DNA of 64,000 nucleotides. Origin: Halotalea alkalilenta. Lineage in GTDB: Bacteria > Pseudomonadota > Gammaproteobacteria > Pseudomonadales > Halomonadaceae. The notes under the pieces are model-generated. The model was not told where the DNA came from. It did no database searches and saw only the letters and a program-made list of their open reading frames with translations. Both the position numbers and the translations under genes were made by a program. Location: the NCBI RefSeq assembly GCF_001648175.1, contig NZ_CP015243.1, positions 3,472,001-3,536,000 on the forward strand, given 5' to 3'. Within the stretch, counting starts at the first letter, position 1; each line of letters begins with the position of its first letter. This document shows positions 43,961 to 52,301 of the stretch, in pieces.

Positions 43961-43990
43961 CGAAGCCCTGACCGCAGAGTCAGGGCTTCG
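43961..43990. terminator. hairpin between MDR gene and T3SS translocator gene
   Basis: CGAAGCCCTGAC pairs perfectly with GTCAGGGCTTCG around CGCAGA. It lies between two convergent genes and can serve both strands. No long T-run. Confidence 0.65.
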
Positions 43991-44014
43991 CTATGGTCAA
44001 GACATCTCGAGAAA

Positions 44015-47000
44015 TCAGGCGCGCTGCTCGACACCAATGGTTTCGAGCCAGGCGTTCAGATCCTTGGTGCTGATCTTGTCATCGCTGCCATCGCTTTTCT
44101 TGAACGTATCGAGCGTCGCAAACAGCCCATCGTCGTCCAGCAATAGCCGGGCCGCGTCACGCTCACCATCGCTTCGGCTCTCGTCGTCAGCGATCTTTTG
44201 CAGATCATTGCGGCTGACGATATCGTCCTTGCCGTTCCAATCGTCCCAGTACTTGACGATGGCGCCCAGCTTGTCGTCGTTGTCGCGATGGAAGTCGGCG
44301 TCGTACTCACCCACTACCGTGGCCTGCCTGTAGCCATCGAGGTCTCCCTCACCAATGGTGTCGAACCAATGGTCGAAGTCCTTGGTGCTGATCTTGCCAT
44401 CGCCGTCGCCTCCTTTCTGGAAGGAGTCGAGCGTGCCGAAGAAGCCGTCGTCATCGAGCAGGAAACGGGCGGCATCGCGCTCGTCATCACTCCTGCCCTT
44501 GTCATCGACGATATTCTCAAGGTCATCGCGACTGACGATGTCATCCTTGCCGTTCCAGTCATTCCAGCGCTCGGCGATGACTTGCAGCTCTTTTTCATGC
44601 TCTTTGAGGAAATCGCTGCCGTAATCGCTGGCTGCGGCCTCCTGGCGATAATCACTGACGCTGCCTTTGTCGAGTTCGGATAACCACGAGTCAAGGTCAT
44701 TGGTGCTGATCTTGGCATCGCCGTCACCACCGTGCTTCAGAGAATCCAGCCCGTCGTAGAAACCATTCTCGTCCAGCAGGAACTGTGCCGCGCCGCGCTC
44801 TTTCTGGCTTCGCCCCTTGTCGGCCACGATATCTTTTAGATCGTCACGGCTGACGATCTCATCTTTGCCGTTCCAGTCGTCCCAGACCGTCGCGATGGTC
44901 TTGATCTCCTCTTGATGCTCAGCGAAGAAATCTTCACCGTAGAGCGTCATCATCGCGTCTTTCCGGGAGTTCCAGAGCAGCTCATCCGTTCCTAGATCCT
45001 TGTTGCCGGCCTCCATGTCCGTATCGCTCCATGGGCGCCAGTCATCTTTCTTGCTGGTGTGATCCTTGCCAGTCTGCTGAGTCGTACCACCCGTCAAATG
45101 TTTTTCCCACAGATTCTCCGTGCCGGGATCTCCGTCCTTATGCAGGTAGGGCGCCAATCGCGACAGTGAACTGCCTTTTTTATCGTCGGTCTCCTGGAAG
45201 TGCTCCCACTCCTTGGCTTGATAGTCGAACAGCGACTCGCCATCCGGTGCATCGCGCCCTCCATACATGTAGGAGGCATAGCGAGCGTACTCGAGCTTGT
45301 CGCCCCAGTCCGACTCGGTCACACCGTACTCGGAGAGATCCTTGAAGAATTCCCCCTGGGAATCGGTGAGCTTCTGCATTTTCTTGTGATTGACCGCCTC
45401 GGCGATGAGCGAGCCGGCAATACCGAAGATCGAGCCAACGACGCCCAGCACCGGTCCCGCCACTCGCATCCCCATGAACACGCCGCTCATCACGCGTGTG
45501 CCGACGCCGCCGATATTGGCCGCCAGGTTGCTGCCGTTCGGCGCGAACATCGATACCGTGTTGGCGATCGACATGCCGGTGAGCGATGAACCGGCGCCGA
45601 TCTGCAGCCCAGCGCCGGCCTTCTCCAGGGCGTTATCGGCATCTTTGAGCTTCTTGACCCCGGTGACGAGATCCATCACCCCACCGGTGATGTCCAGACC
45701 CGCACCGCCCATGAAGCGAAGAAACGACCGCCCGGCGTTCTTGGCGATGTCGGTGTTGGAACTGCGGGTGCCGGTATCCACCATCTGGTTGCCCAGACTT
45801 TCGGCCATCTGAGCGAAGTTCCTGCGCCCATTCTCATCGAGATCATCCAGCGGGATACCCCGATCTCCGAGCCCCTCAGAGGCCCTATCGACCCTGGCGC
45901 TAATGGCTTCGGAGAAGATATCGGCCTTGGCATCGGCACCGCTTTTCCAGATGTCGGGGAAATTGTCGCCAAGCAAGCCAAGCCATGCAGTGGCGTTGGT
46001 ACGAGGCACTCCATCCGGGACACCCGGCACCTCGACCTTGCCGGAAAGGGTCTCGATGATGTTGGAGCCGAATTTGGCGAAGTCATTGCCGAAGCTCAAG
46101 GCGCCGACCAGATCACGCACGGCGGATACGCGCTCGTCCGACGACATCTCGTTCCAACCACCGTTAGCCAGCTGCATGCCACCGCTGATCAGGCTCATGG
46201 TTCCGCTGAGCGCACCCAAGGTTCCCGACGAACTCGCGGAATCGAGCACCTTCTTGAACGTACCTCTATCTGCATCCGGCAGCGACTTCAAATTGTCGTT
46301 GATGATGGACTGAAAAAGCTTGTCCTTTTCCGCCTGACTGATGCCTGGCCGGTTGGTAACCTCGGTCGCCAGCCGCAACGAATCGGCCAGTTTCTTGTGA
46401 TCCCCCGCCGACAGATCGGACAACGACTGCTTGAACGACTCGAGATCCTTGTTCAGCGTCTGGTAGGCGTTGTAGGACTTGTCCGATTTATCCAGCGTCT
46501 GCAGAGCACCGTTGATCCCACCCTGCAATATATCGATCGTATCCCGCAGGCCGGTCTTGACGTTTTCCGCATCCACCGAATCCGGATTCTCCATGTACGA
46601 ATCCAGCTGGTACGTCATCATGTTCTGATCGAACGCTTGCTTGCGCGCGGTGTAGGCCTCGGGGTCGAGCGCCTGCAATGCTTCGAAATAGTTGTCGACT
46701 TCCTTCTGCACCTTGTCCGACAGTGCTTCGTCGTTGGTCGCCTCCGCTTTAGCCTTCATAGCGATGACGTACTCTTCGAATTCCAGGTTGGGATCCTTGG
46801 TGCCTGGTTCGAACAGCGCCTTGTCGACTTTGTCGGATATCGTCTTCAGCTTATCATCGGGTACGGCATCGATCGCACCCTTGAGCGACTCGTCATAGCG
46901 TTTGCCGATGCTCTCTTTCTGCATCAGCGAGGAGATCTCTTCGGCCAGTTTATCCTCGTCGACGATCTCCTTTACGTCCTCACCGCTCAAACGGGTAGGA

Positions 47001-47455
47001 TCCGTCTGCGACTGCCGGTAGGTGCTGCCACCAGACTCGATCAGTTCGATATAGCCAAAGAGTTCATAGCCGTGGTCGACCGCCCCCTGTGCATCCATCA
47101 GGTCGACCAGCTTGGCCTCATCGGAGTCCTCGCTGAGCTTGCCACTCTTTACGTCATCACGAATGCCCTGGATGAAGTCCTCGGCCGCTTTCTCGCCAAG
47201 CGTCTTATCACCGTCGACCTTGATGCTCATCAGGCCATCTTTGGTGAAATCCGGGATGTCGTATTTCTTGCGAATATCATCGACGCTGAGATTTTCCTCT
47301 GTCCTCTCCGACTCGCGGCTCTTCGCTGAATTCTCAGTCTCCTCCGACCCTTGCCTCTTCTCCGCTTTAGCGACATAACTCAGCCACAGATCATTCTTGG
47401 ACAGGACACTGTCGAGCTCGATATTGCCAGAATCCGAACCAACGCGAGTTGTCAT
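44015..47455 (-). CDS. large HrpF/NolX/HrpK-type type III translocator candidate with C-terminal EF-hand-like repeats
   Basis: The protein has 1146 residues from MTTRVGSDSG; AGGAG lies 6 bases before this ATG. No Sec signal is seen; the N-terminus is polar and Ser/Glu rich, as in type III substrates. Acidic helical segments run to about 550. Hydrophobic Gly/Ala-rich stretches at about 580-690 (MSGVFMGMRVAGPVLGVVGS) could insert in a host membrane. Residues 858-1146 are three 106-residue repeats (the last truncated), each with DWNGKDxIVSRDDL and GDGDxKISTxD loops like EF-hands. Related proteins form or help the translocon. It is divergent from the apparatus genes. Confidence 0.75.
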   Translation of the reverse strand: MTTRVGSDSGNIELDSVLSKNDLWLSYVAKAEKRQGSEETENSAKSRESERTEENLSVDDIRKKYDIPDFTKDGLMSIKVDGDKTLGEKAAEDFIQGIRDDVKSGKLSEDSDEAKLVDLMDAQGAVDHGYELFGYIELIESGGSTYRQSQTDPTRLSGEDVKEIVDEDKLAEEISSLMQKESIGKRYDESLKGAIDAVPDDKLKTISDKVDKALFEPGTKDPNLEFEEYVIAMKAKAEATNDEALSDKVQKEVDNYFEALQALDPEAYTARKQAFDQNMMTYQLDSYMENPDSVDAENVKTGLRDTIDILQGGINGALQTLDKSDKSYNAYQTLNKDLESFKQSLSDLSAGDHKKLADSLRLATEVTNRPGISQAEKDKLFQSIINDNLKSLPDADRGTFKKVLDSASSSGTLGALSGTMSLISGGMQLANGGWNEMSSDERVSAVRDLVGALSFGNDFAKFGSNIIETLSGKVEVPGVPDGVPRTNATAWLGLLGDNFPDIWKSGADAKADIFSEAISARVDRASEGLGDRGIPLDDLDENGRRNFAQMAESLGNQMVDTGTRSSNTDIAKNAGRSFLRFMGGAGLDITGGVMDLVTGVKKLKDADNALEKAGAGLQIGAGSSLTGMSIANTVSMFAPNGSNLAANIGGVGTRVMSGVFMGMRVAGPVLGVVGSIFGIAGSLIAEAVNHKKMQKLTDSQGEFFKDLSEYGVTESDWGDKLEYARYASYMYGGRDAPDGESLFDYQAKEWEHFQETDDKKGSSLSRLAPYLHKDGDPGTENLWEKHLTGGTTQQTGKDHTSKKDDWRPWSDTDMEAGNKDLGTDELLWNSRKDAMMTLYGEDFFAEHQEEIKTIATVWDDWNGKDEIVSRDDLKDIVADKGRSQKERGAAQFLLDENGFYDGLDSLKHGGDGDAKISTNDLDSWLSELDKGSVSDYRQEAAASDYGSDFLKEHEKELQVIAERWNDWNGKDDIVSRDDLENIVDDKGRSDDERDAARFLLDDDGFFGTLDSFQKGGDGDGKISTKDFDHWFDTIGEGDLDGYRQATVVGEYDADFHRDNDDKLGAIVKYWDDWNGKDDIVSRNDLQKIADDESRSDGERDAARLLLDDDGLFATLDTFKKSDGSDDKISTKDLNAWLETIGVEQRA
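44018..44884 (-). repeat. three 318-bp coding repeats (EF-hand-like) in the translocator gene
   Basis: Units begin with the WxDWNGKD tryptophan codon at 44884, 44566 and 44248, exactly 318 bases apart. The last unit stops after 77 residues. Each unit carries two acidic loops that fit calcium ligation, giving six in all. Confidence 0.88.
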
Positions 47456-48178
47456 TATTGACTCCTGTGAGCGAGTAAATATCGCTTCCGCCATGAATTG
47501 AGTATCCGCCCACCGGACGGCATGCCAATAGCGCCTGCGACATGAGAGATGTCGCTCAATCTCCAACCAGACTCAATGCACTTTCACACACTCCTTTCCC
47601 ACTGCTCATATGGATTCCAATTACCGATCTCATTGGATACCGGCGACACGGCGAAGAACCTATGGCTCTCTCCGGGATCTCTCAGGACATGAGCTGGTCA
47701 TCAGCGACCAAAGAATTACCGATCCCTCAATTGGCCAAAGAGAAACAATATTATCTTAAGCAATGCACCTTAGTGCATGCTGGGTCAGCGCTCATTCGCC
47801 CGAATATTGAAATCACGCCATCACGAGCCTGGATAATCATTGAGGATCATTCTCATGGCTTTATTTTGAAACCGACAATCGTTTATGTAAGCTTAATCTG
47901 TATTGAATTGTTTCTTACCGAAACAATGTAACCCTTTGTTTCGCCCACCGCAGACAAAAACCCTATTATTTATAAGAAACTTACCGAAAAACCAGCAACA
48001 TCCCACATCAACAATACAAAACAAACCTTTACGCGTAAGACGTCGAACGGCTATCGGAAATGGGTAGGATTAAATCGCCGCTGGAGCACAAAAGATCTGC
48101 AGAAATAACCTCCATACACGGCAATCGATATCCATCGGCGCAACAACCAATCACGACCTTTAACCAAGGAGCAGGCTC
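47456..48178. other. 723-base AT-rich intergenic region between divergent T3SS genes
   Basis: No supported gene. An open plus-strand frame at 47662-47931 has no proper ribosome site or recognisable content. I could not find a GGAACC-N15-CCAC Hrp box or a clear rhizobial tts box. The region should hold the promoters of both the translocator and the nopA-like/sctD operon, and its regulator is therefore unknown. Confidence 0.5.
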
Positions 48179-48346
48179 ATGGCAGATACTCCCGCAGTTG
48201 ATAGCTCGAGTGGCGGTTCTGATGCAGCTATCGCAAAAATGGAAGCCGCTTTCGACAAGGCGATCGAAACATCAGCGAAAGTGACCGAGATCACCACCGA
48301 GAAGAAAGCCGAGCTGGATGCAGCCAAGCAGCGTCCGCAGAACTGA
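48179..48346 (+). CDS. NopA-like needle/pilus subunit candidate
   Basis: The protein has 55 residues: MADTPAVDSSSGGSDAAIAK, then a charged Ala-rich helix ending DAAKQRPQN. AAGGAG lies 9 bases before the ATG. In rhizobial type III clusters the small extracellular filament protein NopA is encoded directly before the SctD and SctV genes, the same position as here. Size, secretion-like N-terminus without a Sec signal, and context support the call; similarity is from memory and was not tested. Confidence 0.6.
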   Translation: MADTPAVDSSSGGSDAAIAKMEAAFDKAIETSAKVTEITTEKKAELDAAKQRPQN

Positions 48347-48486
48347 TGCGGTTTTCAGGCGGTGGTCAATTCGTTGGCCACCGTTTCGCTCATGTTCAAG
48401 CACTTGAATTATCGTTCAGTTTTTAACCCTACCCTACCGTTCTCCCTTTGATCGAAGGGGCGAGTAGATAACAAAAGGGCATCACC

Positions 48487-49440
48487 ATGGCGCTCGAACG
48501 TATCCGAATCGAGTCGAAGTCGACCTCGCATGCGTATGCAGTTCTCGAGGTGATGCAAGGACTTCATCAGGGCGTGGCGTTGCACCTGGAAGATGCTTAC
48601 TGTCGCATCGGCAACGCTGAACACGCCGATGTGTCGCTCCACGATGTTGGTGTGGCCGAGGAACATGCGCGACTGCGCTTTCACGCCCGGATGGTCGCCA
48701 TCGAAGCGGTGGGTGGTGAAGTCGGCGTCGATGGTCAACGCCTCGAGCATGGCCATGGTCAGCGATTCACCATGCCGGTGACATTGACGATCGGCACCGC
48801 GCAGCTGCGGCTCACCCCTACCGATCCCGGCATGGTCACCGTGCTCGACGCCCGGATCGAGCGCTATCTGGAACACCTCCCTCCGGGCTGGCGAACACGA
48901 TTCGGCAAGCTGGCACTCGGCGCCCTGCTCTGCATGCCATTGGCCCTGGTCGGCGCCTATCAGCTGGTGAATGCAGGAGCCACCAGCCCCACGGCATCGC
49001 CTGACTCGATCACGCAGCCGCGATCCATCGCAAGCCAGTCCGAATCATCACCTGCTCCCGCGGTGCAGGCCCTGCGTGACTACCTCGACCAGCACAGCCT
49101 CGAATCGCTTGCGCTGACCGATAGCCAGGGAAGAGTCCTGGTCAGCGGAAGGATCGACCAGACGCAGCGCCAGACCTGGGAAGAGACCCAGCGCTGGTTC
49201 GACCGCCACTACGGCGACCGCACCGTGCTGGTCAGCGAGGTCGAGCAAACGGCCACGGGTCAGCCACCCGCGGTCGGGCTCCAGGCGGTGTGGTTCGGTG
49301 ACTCTCCCTATGCCATCGACACCAGCGGCGAGCGTCTCTATCCCGGCGCGACGCTGAAGGACGGCTGGGTGCTTTCCCGAATCGCGGAGGGAGAAGTGGT
49401 GCTCCAGCGCGGCACCGAACGTTTCACGATGACGCTCTGA
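48487..49440 (+). CDS. sctD: T3SS inner-membrane ring protein SctD
   Basis: The protein has 317 residues. A cytoplasmic FHA-like domain (about 8-105) reads GVALHLEDAYCRIGNAEHAD and VSLHDVGVAEEHARLRF. One transmembrane helix (about 140-162) contains LALGALLCMPLALVGAY. A periplasmic part follows with ring-building motifs. It forms the outer of the two inner-membrane rings. It is 140 bases after the NopA-like gene and leads the sctX-sctY-sctV run. Confidence 0.85.
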   Translation: MALERIRIESKSTSHAYAVLEVMQGLHQGVALHLEDAYCRIGNAEHADVSLHDVGVAEEHARLRFHARMVAIEAVGGEVGVDGQRLEHGHGQRFTMPVTLTIGTAQLRLTPTDPGMVTVLDARIERYLEHLPPGWRTRFGKLALGALLCMPLALVGAYQLVNAGATSPTASPDSITQPRSIASQSESSPAPAVQALRDYLDQHSLESLALTDSQGRVLVSGRIDQTQRQTWEETQRWFDRHYGDRTVLVSEVEQTATGQPPAVGLQAVWFGDSPYAIDTSGERLYPGATLKDGWVLSRIAEGEVVLQRGTERFTMTL

Positions 49441-49455
49441 GCACGGAGAACATCG

Positions 49456-49824
49456 ATGAAGATCGTCGAGCATGGCACCTCCCGACTCCGCTCGAGCGGA
49501 CCGCGCCCGGCGACGGGGGAGCTCGACGAAGCCGCCCTGCGCCTGCGCGGCAGCGAGTTCGTCAAAGCGGTAGAGCGCAGCCGGAGTCACCGCGCGGGGT
49601 CGCGCTCGCTGCGCGAGCGTATCGAAGGCCCCGGCTGGCCGGAGCTCGACCAGGCATGGGGCCCAAGCCAAGGTATCGAGCTGCTGCGCCACGTCGTCGA
49701 CCAGGTCCTGCCGCGATTCACCGACCTGGATGGAGAGACGCTGGCACTGGCCCAAGGAGTGATCGAAGAGGAGATCGAACAACGCTTGCAATGGCTGGCC
49801 CGCCAGCAAGAGGAGGTCAGCTGA
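49456..49824 (+). CDS. SctX-like T3SS protein
   Basis: The protein has 122 residues, the length of Yersinia YscX. It has a basic, Ser/Arg-rich N-terminus and an acidic helical C-terminus (LAQGVIEEEIEQRLQWLARQ). The gene lies between sctD and a TPR gene that precedes sctV, as yscX-yscY-lcrD do. YscX is an early secreted protein that binds YscY and the export gate SctV. The call rests on position and length; sequence similarity is too low to judge by eye. Confidence 0.55.
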   Translation: MKIVEHGTSRLRSSGPRPATGELDEAALRLRGSEFVKAVERSRSHRAGSRSLRERIEGPGWPELDQAWGPSQGIELLRHVVDQVLPRFTDLDGETLALAQGVIEEEIEQRLQWLARQQEEVS

Positions 49825-50156
49825 TGAATGCGCCGGACCAAGATGCCTGCGAGCTGTTGCACCGCCTGGGCCATCTGCATCTCAAGGGAGGCAATCCACA
49901 GCGAGCGCTGGTGCTGCTGCTGCTCGCCTCGAAGATGTTCCCAGAACATCCCGGGCTCCTCCACACGCTGATCGACGCCTTCATCGCCACAGGTCAGACA
50001 CAGCGGGCACTCAATGCGATCGATGCCCTCGCGCGAACGCAGATCGCGCCGGCGCACTTGGAGCTGCTGCGCAGCAAAGCGCTCTGGGCCGATGGGGACA
50101 TCACCAGCGCTCGCGGCCACTTCAACCGCTATCTCGATCAACGGGGCGAGTCATGA
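49824..50156 (+). CDS. SctY-like TPR chaperone
   Basis: The protein has 110 residues with about three TPR helices (HLKGGNPQRALVLLLLASKM, LIDAFIATGQTQRALNAIDAL). Length and location directly before sctV match YscY, or the TPR protein encoded beside rhizobial rhcV. It likely binds the upstream SctX-like protein and SctV. The start overlaps the sctX stop (TGATG) and its end overlaps sctV by 4 bases. Confidence 0.65.
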   Translation: MNAPDQDACELLHRLGHLHLKGGNPQRALVLLLLASKMFPEHPGLLHTLIDAFIATGQTQRALNAIDALARTQIAPAHLELLRSKALWADGDITSARGHFNRYLDQRGES

Positions 50157-52297
50157 CACTGCTCGATCAGCTCAACCGGCTCGCCCTGCGCGCCGCCCAG
50201 CGCAGCGACATCGTGATCGCCTGCTTCATGGTCCTGGCGGTAGTGATGATGATCATTCCGCTACCGACCGCATTGGTCGACCTGCTGATCGGCCTGAACA
50301 TCGGCATCAGCCTGCTGATCCTGGTGGTGGCGTTCTACGTGACCCATCCGGTCGAGTTCTCTTCACTGCCATCGATCATCCTGCTCGCCACCCTGTTTCG
50401 CCTGGCGCTGTCGATCACCACCACCCGCTTGATCCTGCTCGATGCCGACGCCGGGCACATCGTCTCCGCCTTCGGCCACTTCGTCATCGCCGGCGAAGTG
50501 GTGATCGGCATGGTGGTATTTTTGATCATCACCGTGGCGCAGTTCCTGGTCATCACCAAGGGCGCGGAACGCGTAGCCGAGGTCGCGGCGCGTTTCATCC
50601 TCGATGCGATGCCGGGCAAGCAAATGAGCATCGACAACGACCTGCGCAACGGCGACATCGATGCCGCTCAGGCGCGGACCAGACGGCAGCGGCTGGAGCG
50701 CGAGAGCCACCTCTACGGCGCGATGGACGGCGCGATGAAGTTCGTCAAGGGCGATGCCATCGCCTGCCTGGTGATTCTCTTCGTCAACCTGATCGGTGGG
50801 CTTTTGATCGGCATGCTCAAACATGGCATGCCATTTTCGGCCGCGGTGGAGACCTATTCGCTGCTCACCGTCGGCGACGGCCTGGTCGCGCAGATCCCGG
50901 CCCTGATGGTGTCGGTCGCCGCGGGCACCGTGGTGACCCGGGTCGGCAGCGACAAGGATCTCGGCAGCGAGATCGTCGGCCAGCTCGGTGCCAGCAGCCG
51001 CGCGCTCGGCCTCACCGCCGCGATCCTCTTCGCCCTCGCCTGGATCCCCGGCTTCTCCGCCTTCGTTTTCCTCTCCCTCTCCGCGGCGCTGGGATTCGCC
51101 GCCTGGGTTATCGCACGGCGCTCGACCGTCGAGGAGGCATCGATCACGCCCCTCTCGGCCACCGGCGAGACCGCCCCCTCCCCGACCGAGGAGCGCCAGC
51201 CCGCCCCGCCGCCCGCGCCCAGCGAGGCGCAGGCAGCCCCTGCCCCGGTGCACCGCCGTCTGATGCTGGTGATCGGGGGAGCGACGCTCGATGCGCATCG
51301 CCAGGCAGCGATCGCCGCCGCAGTGGAGCGACACCGCAGCCGTACGAGCGAGCTGCTCGGAATCGACTTTCCCACCGTGGGCCTGCGTCACGGTGGCGAT
51401 GAGATGCAGGGGCAATTCGCGATCACCCTCGACGAGGTGCCGGTGACCCGTGGCGAGCTGCCGGAAGGACAGCTGCTGCTCGACGATGACCCACTCGCCC
51501 TCGACATGCTTTCGCTCTCTTCCCGAGAGCGGCCGCCGCTGTTCGGCCGCCGCGCCCAGCATTGGATCGATGCCGATCATCGCGCGCAGCTCGAGCAGGC
51601 CGGAATCGCCTATCTCGACGACGAGGAGGTGCTTGGCCGCTGCGTGGCCCAGACACTGCGGCGCTACGCGGGAGAATTCATCGGCATTCAGGAAACCCGG
51701 CAGCTGCTTTCGGCGATGGAAAGCGACTACGCCGAGCTGGTCGGCGAGGCGGTGCGCGTCTTGTCGCTGCAGCGAATCGCCGAAGTGCTCAGAGGGCTCG
51801 CCGCCGATGGGGTTCCTCTGCGCGCCCTGCGCGCGATCCTCGAAGCGATGGTTGCCTGGGGGCCGTTGGAGACCCAGACGCCGGTGCTGATCGAGCGGAT
51901 TCGCAGTTCGCTGGCGCGGCAGATCTGCCATCACCACGCGCAGCCCGACCGCATCCTGCCCGCTTGGGTAATGACACGGCATGCCGAAGAGTGCCTGCGA
52001 GGTTCGCGCCAGGGCAACCAGGCGGCGCTCAAATCCAACCCGATGCGCGAATTGCACGACTGGTTCACCCAGCGACTGCGCGACCTGGACCCGGCAATCG
52101 ACCCGGTGGTGGTGATCGCCGCCGACCTGCGCCAGGCGTTCCAGCAGTGGATGCACCGCTCTTCACTCGATCTACCGGTGCTCTCATGGCGCGAGATCGC
52201 GCCGGAATTCGATCTCCAGGCCCTCGATCAAGTACGCATCGGACTCGCCGATGACTCCCAGCCGCGGCAAGGCGCCGCCAACGTCGCGGAGCGATGA
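50153..52297 (+). CDS. sctV: T3SS export gate protein SctV
   Basis: The protein has 714 residues. About eight transmembrane segments lie in 1-320, with the FHIPEP-family signature around DAMPGKQMSIDNDLRNGDID and MKFVKGDAIACLVI. A proline/alanine-rich linker at about 330-365 leads to the large cytoplasmic domain (365-714) that forms the nonameric ring. It is the export gate for substrates and chaperones. Confidence 0.96.
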   Translation: MTLLDQLNRLALRAAQRSDIVIACFMVLAVVMMIIPLPTALVDLLIGLNIGISLLILVVAFYVTHPVEFSSLPSIILLATLFRLALSITTTRLILLDADAGHIVSAFGHFVIAGEVVIGMVVFLIITVAQFLVITKGAERVAEVAARFILDAMPGKQMSIDNDLRNGDIDAAQARTRRQRLERESHLYGAMDGAMKFVKGDAIACLVILFVNLIGGLLIGMLKHGMPFSAAVETYSLLTVGDGLVAQIPALMVSVAAGTVVTRVGSDKDLGSEIVGQLGASSRALGLTAAILFALAWIPGFSAFVFLSLSAALGFAAWVIARRSTVEEASITPLSATGETAPSPTEERQPAPPPAPSEAQAAPAPVHRRLMLVIGGATLDAHRQAAIAAAVERHRSRTSELLGIDFPTVGLRHGGDEMQGQFAITLDEVPVTRGELPEGQLLLDDDPLALDMLSLSSRERPPLFGRRAQHWIDADHRAQLEQAGIAYLDDEEVLGRCVAQTLRRYAGEFIGIQETRQLLSAMESDYAELVGEAVRVLSLQRIAEVLRGLAADGVPLRALRAILEAMVAWGPLETQTPVLIERIRSSLARQICHHHAQPDRILPAWVMTRHAEECLRGSRQGNQAALKSNPMRELHDWFTQRLRDLDPAIDPVVVIAADLRQAFQQWMHRSSLDLPVLSWREIAPEFDLQALDQVRIGLADDSQPRQGAANVAER

Positions 52298-52301
52298 ACG
52301 A

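Noticed and set aside
46397..47329. Plus-strand open frame opposite the translocator gene
   Set aside because: The minus strand encodes the repeat-bearing protein with a proper start and domain structure; the plus-strand frame has no ribosome site.
47662..47931. Possible small gene starting MALSGISQDMSW between the T3SS operons
   Set aside because: Weak ribosome site, no recognisable family and AT-rich non-coding character. Left as intergenic.
47456..48178. Searched for an HrpL box (GGAACC-N15/16-CCAC) upstream of both T3SS operons
   Set aside because: No pair of elements at suitable spacing was seen by eye on either strand.
50363..52156. A 597-residue minus-strand open frame opposite sctV
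   Set aside because: It is antisense to the conserved SctV gene, with low-complexity composition.
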